Shown here: one piece after another, positions 4,914 to 9,648 of the stretch
Layout: each line of letters starts with the position of its first letter
Position numbering within the stretch: position 1 is the stretch's first letter
Translations under genes and position numbers: made by a program
Assembly (NCBI GenBank): GCA_031267175.1
Contig: JAIRZP010000100.1
Coordinates: 1-9,648, forward strand
DNA: 9,648 nt
From: Coriobacteriales bacterium
GTDB lineage: Bacteria; Actinomycetota; Coriobacteriia; Coriobacteriales; UBA8131
Direction: 5' to 3'
Notes under the pieces: generated by a model
Told to the model about the DNA's origin: nothing
Seen by the model: only the letters and a program-made list of their open reading frames with translations
Databases searched by the model: none

Positions 4914-5977
4914 CGGGCGCACGCGCACACGCTCCCGGCATACGCGCGTCTGTGCGCGCGGTCTGCCTGGGCGGCGGCACCGGCGTACCGGCCAGCATCA
5001 AGGCGCTGGTCTCTCTTGGCATCTCTCCCGACGCCGTCGTGAGCGTGGCAGACGACGGCGGCTCATCGGGCCTCCTGCGCTCCCATACAGGCCAGGTGCC
5101 TCCCGGCGACCTGCGCAAATGCCTGGTGGCGCTTGCCGCGGATCAGACTGGTCCCTGGGTCAAGGCCTTTAAGGAGCGCTTTGAGTATGCCAATAACCAC
5201 ACGCTCGGCAACCTTGTGCTTACGGCGCTTCAGGAGACCACCGGGTCGCTCACAGAGAGTATCGCGCTCTGCGAGCGTTTGCTGGGCACCGTGGGAAGCG
5301 TCCATCCGGCATCGCTCGAAAGCATATTGCTCATGGGCAGCACGCACGACGGTCAGAGGCTGGTAGGGCAGAGCACGCTGTGCAAATCGGAGACCGCTCT
5401 CTCGCGCGTCGTACTCGAGCCAGCCAACCCGCCGGCCAACCCCGCCGCTGTGCAGGCCATCGAAGAGGCCGATTTGCTGGTATTCGGGCCCGGCTCGCTC
5501 TTTACCTCGATTATCCCCAACCTGCTTATCCCGGGTATTGAGAGCGCGATACAGCAGAGCCGCGCGACCACGGTATTCGTGTGTCCCCTCACCGATGTGC
5601 AGGGCGAGACCTGGGGACTTAACGCCGCCGAGCTCACTGGGGCCCTGCTCGCGCACGGTCTTGCCGGCCGTCTTGACTATGTGCTCGTCAATAGGGAGCA
5701 ACAGACTCAGGAAGCCGGCAACGTCACCGGTTATTTTGCCGCCATCGGTAGTGAGCGTGCTCGAGAGACGGCCTCTCCTCCCGCCTTGCCCGAGACAGAG
5801 GCCAAGCAGGCACAGAGATCGGTGACCTCCAACGACGACATCATCAATGTAATCCGCGCGCAGGGAGTCAAGGTCCTTGCTCGCGAGATGCACGACGCCG
5901 AGCGACCCGGCCGGCATGCAACCACAGCGCTCGCACAGGCCTTTGCCAGCATTCTTGCCGATTCAAAGGGCCTGTAG
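4910..5977 (+). CDS. yvcK: YvcK/CofD-like family protein (gluconeogenesis factor, UDP-sugar binding)
   Basis: YvcK homologues bind UDP-GlcNAc-type nucleotides and are needed for envelope growth on gluconeogenic carbon (Bacillus YvcK, mycobacterial CuvA). The family is related to CofD, but this copy sits in the YvcK context. The 355-residue protein shows GGGTG (21-25), VADDGGSSG (46-54), PPGDLRK (64-70), NNHTLGNL (95-102), FGPGSLFTSIIPN (192-204) and a TQEAGNVTGY block (266-275) matching the TQPGET segment of relatives. Residues 280-305 are a variable hydrophilic insert. The start codon lies inside the rapZ stop (ATGA) and has no clear Shine-Dalgarno sequence, so translation probably depends on rapZ. 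A GTG codon inside the lead could also initiate, but the overlap favours 4910. It is followed by the only sizeable gap in the string. Confidence 0.95.
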   Translation: MTGARAHAPGIRASVRAVCLGGGTGVPASIKALVSLGISPDAVVSVADDGGSSGLLRSHTGQVPPGDLRKCLVALAADQTGPWVKAFKERFEYANNHTLGNLVLTALQETTGSLTESIALCERLLGTVGSVHPASLESILLMGSTHDGQRLVGQSTLCKSETALSRVVLEPANPPANPAAVQAIEEADLLVFGPGSLFTSIIPNLLIPGIESAIQQSRATTVFVCPLTDVQGETWGLNAAELTGALLAHGLAGRLDYVLVNREQQTQEAGNVTGYFAAIGSERARETASPPALPETEAKQAQRSVTSNDDIINVIRAQGVKVLAREMHDAERPGRHATTALAQAFASILADSKGL

Positions 5978-6022
5978 GGAGGGCCGGCCAGAGGCAAGCT
6001 GACTCGCCATCTGGCATACAGG
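5971..6022 (+). other. imperfect stem-loop at the yvcK 3' end
   Basis: CCTGTA (5971-5976, overlapping the stop) pairs with TACAGG (6017-6022), and GCCAGA (5987-5992) pairs with TCTGGC (6010-6015) inside it. There is no T-run, so it is not a standard terminator. The 168-bp gap it begins (5978-6145) holds no gene. A TAGAAT at 6059-6064 resembles a -10, but no -35 was found. Confidence 0.35.
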
Positions 6023-6145
6023 CAAGTAATCGGCACCTCCCCAGGCGAAGCAATAGGATAGAATAGGGGGCAGGGCCCTGCTCGGCTCCCCGCTCAGCCG
6101 CACGGGCCACGCTGGGAACGCACACAGGAAAGAGGCGAAGCAACC

Positions 6146-7081
6146 GTGTCGTTTACCGCTGAAGTCAAAGATGAACTCTCGCGCATCGTCTTGGATCACG
6201 AGGCGTGCAAAAAGGCCGAACTCAGCGCCCTGGTGCGCATAGAGGGGCATCTTTCGGGCAAGTATCGGCTCGAACTGGTCACCGAGATTGCGCCGGTTGC
6301 CCGCATTGCGGTGCGCCTTCTCCACGAGATATATCACCTCAAAACCGAGATTACCACACGGCGGAGTGTGCTGCACAAGACCTACAGCTATCTCATCATG
6401 GTGCCGGCCCAGCTGGGGCTCAAAGAGGCCCTGGTAGACCTCGGCATCATCTCTGAGAGCGGCCTGGAGATGGGCATCGTGCCGCGCCTCGTGCAGAGCC
6501 ATTGCTGCCTGGTCTCGTATCTGCGCGGGGCCTTTCTGGGCGGCGGCTTTATCGCCAACCCCAAGCGCGACTTTCACTTTGAGCTCAGCTGTGGGCACGA
6601 GATTCTGGCCCACGGGCTCGTGGCGCTCCTGGCCCAGAATGCCATTCCCTCAAAGGCCATTACGCGCCGGAGCTCCTGGATCGTCTATATAAAGGGAGCG
6701 GAGCCTATCGTTGATTTTCTCGCCCTGGTGGGCGCGCATCAATCGGTGCTGGCCATTGAGGAGGTGCGGGTCACGAAGTCCATCCGCAACGATGAGAACC
6801 GCCGTGTCAATGCCGAGATGGCCAATCAGGCCAAATCTATAGAGGCATCGCTTTCGCAGATTCACAACATCCAGCTTCTGAGGGATACCAAGGGGCTCGA
6901 AAGCCTGCCAAAGGCCCTGCAGGAGGTGGCGCTGCTCCGTCTCGCGCACCCCGATGTGTCGCTTCGCGAGCTGGGGGAGCTGGCAGTGCCTCCCCTGTCA
7001 AAATCTGCGATAAACCACCGTATACGCCGCATCGACGAGCTGGTGCAGGCCGCTTTGGAGGAGCAGCATGCAGAGGATTGA
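6146..7081 (+). CDS. whiA: WhiA, LAGLIDADG-derived DNA-binding transcription regulator
   Basis: WhiA has a homing-endonuclease-like N-terminal fold without nuclease activity and a C-terminal helix-turn-helix. In Streptomyces it acts with WhiB to switch on sporulation septation; in non-sporulating bacteria it is linked to division and chromosome segregation. The 311-residue length is typical. Signatures are MSFTAEVKDELSRI (1-14), RGAFLGGG (127-134), the block SIRNDENRRVNAEMANQAK (212-230), and the helix-turn-helix VSLRELGELAVPPLSKSAIN (271-290) followed by HRIRRI. The start is GTG at 6146, chosen because the family begins MSFT; AGAGG (6131-6135) lies ten bases upstream. Its last 14 bp overlap pgk. 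No gap gene follows, unlike the Streptomyces order. Confidence 0.97.
   Translation: MSFTAEVKDELSRIVLDHEACKKAELSALVRIEGHLSGKYRLELVTEIAPVARIAVRLLHEIYHLKTEITTRRSVLHKTYSYLIMVPAQLGLKEALVDLGIISESGLEMGIVPRLVQSHCCLVSYLRGAFLGGGFIANPKRDFHFELSCGHEILAHGLVALLAQNAIPSKAITRRSSWIVYIKGAEPIVDFLALVGAHQSVLAIEEVRVTKSIRNDENRRVNAEMANQAKSIEASLSQIHNIQLLRDTKGLESLPKALQEVALLRLAHPDVSLRELGELAVPPLSKSAINHRIRRIDELVQAALEEQHAED
7057..7063 (+). promoter_or_regulatory. ribosome binding site of pgk inside whiA
   Basis: GGAGGAG encodes part of the whiA C terminus and stands four bases before the pgk ATG at 7068. It fixes the pgk start and makes the 14-bp overlap credible. Confidence 0.8.
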
Positions 7082-8357
7082 CAGTCAGGATCTGCGTGGC
7101 AGGCGTGTCCTGGTGCGGGTGGACTTCAACGTGCCGCTTGCCGAAGGCACGGTCTGTGACGACACACGCATCCGTGCCGCGCTGCCTACCATCAGATACC
7201 TCCAGGACAACGGAGCCCGTATCATCCTGATGAGCCACCTCGGACGCCCGCAGGGCGTGGGCTATGAGGCGGCGTATTCTCTGGCTCCGGTGGCCCGCGT
7301 GCTCTCGCGCCTCCTCGGACAGGAGGTATTGCTTGCGCCGTATGCGGCTGGTGTGAGCGATGTGGAGAGTGGCGACGCGACAGGCACGAACGGCACGAGA
7401 GCTGCCTGTGGCCCTGAGGCCCGAGTCCTGGTAGAAGCACTGGGCGAGGGCGAGGTGCTGCTGCTGGACAACCTGCGCTTTGACGCACGGGAAAAGGCCA
7501 ACGATGCGGAGTTTGCCGCGGAGCTCGCGGAGCTCGCAGACCTCTATGTCAACGACGCCTTTGGCGCTGCACACCGGGCGCACGCGTCGGTTGAGGCCAT
7601 CACTCGCCTGCTGCCCTCCTTTGCGGGGTTTTTACTCGATGCAGAAATCGAGACCCTCACGGCACTGCTCAACGCTCCCGAGCACCCCTTTGTGGCGGTG
7701 CTTGGTGGTTCCAAGGTCTCCGACAAGATCAAGGTCATAAACGCCCTGCTCGACCGTGTTGACACCTTGCTTATCGGTGGCGGCATGTGCTTTACCTTTC
7801 TCAAGGCGCAAGGGTTTGAGATCGGCAGGTCACTCAGTCAGGATGAGTGGCAGCAAGGCGCCCTGGAGCTTCTGCAGAAGGCCGCTCACAAGGGGGTGCG
7901 GCTGCTTTTACCGGTTGACCTGGTAGCCGCTGAATACGCAGCGGAGGATGGTTGCACCCGAGTCTTGTCTCTGGACGAGATGGAAGAGGATCTGATGGGC
8001 CTTGACATCGGACCTGCTACGTCGGCGTTGTATGCGCGCGCGCTTGGTGAGGCCAGGACCATTTTTTGGAATGGGCCTATGGGCGTGTTTGAAATGAGGC
8101 CCTTTGAGGCCGGCACGCGGGCGATAGCTCAGGCCGTGGCCCAGCAGCAGTCCGCCACGACCGTGGTAGGCGGCGGCGACAGTATCGCTGCTGTTAAGCG
8201 CTTTGGTGTGGAAGATGCGATAGACTTTATCTCTACCGGCGGCGGTGCGTCCATGCAATTTTTGGAGGGCACCCCGCTTGTGGGCGTCGAGGCCCTGGAG
8301 CACTGCGCGCAGGTTCAATGTGCCGAGGGCCAGAGAGCCCGGATATCTGAGGTTTGA
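7068..8357 (+). CDS. pgk: phosphoglycerate kinase
   Basis: This cytosolic enzyme transfers phosphate from 1,3-bisphosphoglycerate to ADP, the first ATP-forming step of glycolysis. Motifs in order: VLVRVDFNVPL (14-24), SHLGRP (56-61), VNDAFGAAHRAHAS (161-174), GGSKVSDKI (213-221), FWNGPMGVFE (333-342), GGGDSIAAV (368-376) and STGGGASMQFLEG (389-401). At 429 residues it exceeds the usual length of about 395. The excess is a Gly/Thr/Ala-rich insert near 95-118 before the LLLDNLRF strand and a hydrophilic tail after 412. Two family-typical positions differ: LLLDNLRF where LLENLRF is usual (Asp134), and Gln397 where Glu is usual. Neither removes a known catalytic residue, so the enzyme should be active. 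The start is set by a strong ribosome binding site inside whiA. Confidence 0.97.
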   Translation: MQRIDSQDLRGRRVLVRVDFNVPLAEGTVCDDTRIRAALPTIRYLQDNGARIILMSHLGRPQGVGYEAAYSLAPVARVLSRLLGQEVLLAPYAAGVSDVESGDATGTNGTRAACGPEARVLVEALGEGEVLLLDNLRFDAREKANDAEFAAELAELADLYVNDAFGAAHRAHASVEAITRLLPSFAGFLLDAEIETLTALLNAPEHPFVAVLGGSKVSDKIKVINALLDRVDTLLIGGGMCFTFLKAQGFEIGRSLSQDEWQQGALELLQKAAHKGVRLLLPVDLVAAEYAAEDGCTRVLSLDEMEEDLMGLDIGPATSALYARALGEARTIFWNGPMGVFEMRPFEAGTRAIAQAVAQQQSATTVVGGGDSIAAVKRFGVEDAIDFISTGGGASMQFLEGTPLVGVEALEHCAQVQCAEGQRARISEV

Positions 8358-8363
8358 GAGAGA

Positions 8364-8367
8364 GGAG
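8364..8367 (+). promoter_or_regulatory. ribosome binding site deciding the tpiA start
   Basis: GGAG (within GAGGAG, 8362-8367) is followed by six bases and ATG 8374. The reading frame stays open upstream to 8245 inside pgk, but family length and this site place the start at 8374. Confidence 0.75.
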
Positions 8368-8373
8368 CAAGGA

Positions 8374-9144
8374 ATGACTCGCAGACCACTGGTAGCAGGA
8401 AACTGGAAGATGCATAAGACGGCCAGTGAGGCCACACGGCTCATCCAGCAGCTTGCCTATAGCTATGATGATGCTTACGCGGGAGTGGACGTTGTCGTGT
8501 GTCCGCCCTTTACGGCGCTGCGCAGCGCGCAGGTCACGCTGGACTTTGACACCAACTCTCCCCTCCGTATCGGGGCCCAGGACGTGTTCTGGGAGCCTTC
8601 GGGCGCGTACACAGGTGCCATCTCAGCGGCAATGCTCCGCGATGTCGCGTGCAGCTTCTGCATCGTCGGCCATTCTGAACGCCGGAAGTATTTCTCCGAG
8701 ACAGACGAGGATGTTGCCCGTAAGGCGGCAGCGCTCACCGGGGAGGGCATTGCCCCGATAATCTGTTGTGGTGAGACCATCGAAACGCGGGAGAGCGGGG
8801 GCACCGTGGCGTTTGTTACCGCCCAGATAGAAGCGGCCCTCGCCCTGCTCAGTGCCTCCGATGCCGAGCCGGTCGTACTGGCCTATGAGCCTGTCTGGGC
8901 CATCGGCACCGGACGCACGCCCACGCCTGAACAGGCCGACGAGGTGTGTGCCGCGCTGAGAGACTGCTTTCGAGAGCGCTACGGGGCCGCCGCCGGCGAG
9001 GCAGTGCGTATCCTGTACGGCGGATCGATGAACATCGGCAACGGGGACGCATTTGCTGCCATGCCCAACATAGACGGCGGCCTCGTAGGCGGGGCCTCGC
9101 TGGAGGCCGAGAGTTTCATGGCCCTCGTCAAGGCGTTCTCATGA
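8374..9144 (+). CDS. tpiA: triosephosphate isomerase
   Basis: TpiA interconverts dihydroxyacetone phosphate and glyceraldehyde 3-phosphate as a cytosolic TIM-barrel dimer. The 256 residues match the family length. Catalytic residues are visible: Asn10 and Lys12 (GNWKMHK), His100 (IVGHSERR) and Glu172 (AYEPVWAIGTG, including the loop-6 lid). The phosphate-binding ILYGGSMN (213-220) has Met219 where Val is common, and DGGLVGGASL (234-243) closes the site. GAQDVFWEPSGAYTG (67-81) is also diagnostic. It starts 16 bp after pgk with its own ribosome binding site. Its stop overlaps gpmI as ATGA. Confidence 0.98.
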   Translation: MTRRPLVAGNWKMHKTASEATRLIQQLAYSYDDAYAGVDVVVCPPFTALRSAQVTLDFDTNSPLRIGAQDVFWEPSGAYTGAISAAMLRDVACSFCIVGHSERRKYFSETDEDVARKAAALTGEGIAPIICCGETIETRESGGTVAFVTAQIEAALALLSASDAEPVVLAYEPVWAIGTGRTPTPEQADEVCAALRDCFRERYGAAAGEAVRILYGGSMNIGNGDAFAAMPNIDGGLVGGASLEAESFMALVKAFS

Positions 9145-9648
9145 ACACAACTCCCCAGGACACGGTTCCGCAGGATACAGCTCCCCTGAGAACTCCGGCG
9201 CTCCTCGCCATACTCGATGGCGTGGGACTCTGTGAGGAGTGTGAAGGCAACGCCTTCAAGCAGGCCAGGCTGCCGCTCCTCCATACGCTGTTTTCTGAGG
9301 ACAATCCGGCCTTTTGCACTCTCGGCGCCTCCGGCAGGGACGTCGGGCTCCCCGAGGGGCAGATGGGCAACTCGGAGGTCGGTCACCTCACTATCGGCGC
9401 GGGCCGGGTTATCAACCAGGAGCTGACGCGCATAAACGTGGCAATAGAAGACGGCACCTTGTTCAGGAACCGCGTTTTGCTGGATGCCATAGACGCGGTG
9501 GTGGAGGAGGGCGCCACGCTGCACCTGCTCGGGTTGCTGAGCAGGGGAGGAGTCCATTCCACCCTGGAGCACCTGGAGGCCCTGCTTGCCCTGGCCGTGC
9601 ACCGCGGGGTCAGGCGTGTGCGTATCCATGCCTTTTTGGATGGCCGCG
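9141..9648 (+). CDS. gpmI: 2,3-bisphosphoglycerate-independent phosphoglycerate mutase (5' part, cut by window end)
   Basis: GpmI converts 3-phosphoglycerate to 2-phosphoglycerate with two metal ions (usually Mn) and a phosphoserine intermediate. The 169 codons present cover the N-terminal phosphatase half and the start of the transferase domain; full-length enzymes have about 510 residues. Visible are the metal-binding AILDG (23-27, Asp26), the signature GLPEGQMGNSEVGH (69-82) with nucleophile Ser78, LTIGAGRVINQELTRI (83-98), and HAFLDGR (163-169), which begins the Asp/Arg substrate motif. The usual SDGGVHSH reads SRGGVHST here (134-141): His139 is kept, but Asp and the second His are replaced. 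About 18 Thr/Pro/Gln-rich residues, with PQDT repeated, precede the domain. The start overlaps the tpiA stop (ATGA) and lacks a strong Shine-Dalgarno sequence. Confidence 0.95.
   Translation, partial: MNTTPQDTVPQDTAPLRTPALLAILDGVGLCEECEGNAFKQARLPLLHTLFSEDNPAFCTLGASGRDVGLPEGQMGNSEVGHLTIGAGRVINQELTRINVAIEDGTLFRNRVLLDAIDAVVEEGATLHLLGLLSRGGVHSTLEHLEALLALAVHRGVRRVRIHAFLDGR

Noticed and set aside
3819..4928. 369-codon open frame antisense to rapZ
   Set aside because: It covers the same bases as a complete RapZ with all signatures; no recognisable domain on the other strand.
8245..8373. Longer N-terminal extension of triosephosphate isomerase
   Set aside because: It would lie inside pgk; family length and the GGAG site favour ATG 8374.

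Overview
This is a GC-rich bacterial chromosome segment. Gene content and order (uvrC, rapZ, yvcK, whiA, then pgk, tpiA, gpmI) point to the Actinomycetota. A free-standing corrinoid-methyltransferase-like UroD-family gene suggests an anaerobic Coriobacteriia-type organism (for example Eggerthellales). The class-level placement is inference from gene order and protein character; no database search was made.

Layout. Positions 1-1804 read on the minus strand: tRNA-Pro(GGG), a UroD-family methyltransferase-like gene and tRNA-Ala(GGC). Between the methyltransferase gene and tRNA-Ala lies a 379-bp non-coding stretch packed with inverted and direct repeats. From 1929 to the window end everything reads on the plus strand as one tightly packed gene string: uvrC (DNA repair), rapZ, yvcK and whiA (a conserved regulatory trio), then pgk, tpiA and the 5' part of gpmI (lower glycolysis). 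Junctions are tight: ATGA overlaps at rapZ/yvcK and tpiA/gpmI, a 14-bp overlap at whiA/pgk, and gaps of 33 and 16 bp at uvrC/rapZ and pgk/tpiA. The only sizeable internal gap is 168 bp before whiA.

How the genes fit together. YvcK and WhiA homologues tie central carbon metabolism and envelope growth to cell division in other Gram-positive bacteria, and here they are contiguous with three glycolytic genes. The gap gene (glyceraldehyde-3-phosphate dehydrogenase), which sits between whiA and pgk in Streptomyces-type actinobacteria, is absent: whiA runs directly into pgk. gpmI follows tpiA where secG usually lies.

Most interesting observations. (1) The repeat cluster at 1483-1730 holds three large hairpins, a repeated linker, and two copies of a small TTTG-loop stem whose paired positions differ by compensatory changes. 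(2) uvrC lacks a Shine-Dalgarno sequence but has an extended -10-like element exactly where a leaderless transcript would need it. (3) tRNA-Pro has two adjacent mismatches in its acceptor stem. The protein-coding part is otherwise ordinary core genome, and I see no evidence of a new multi-gene system.
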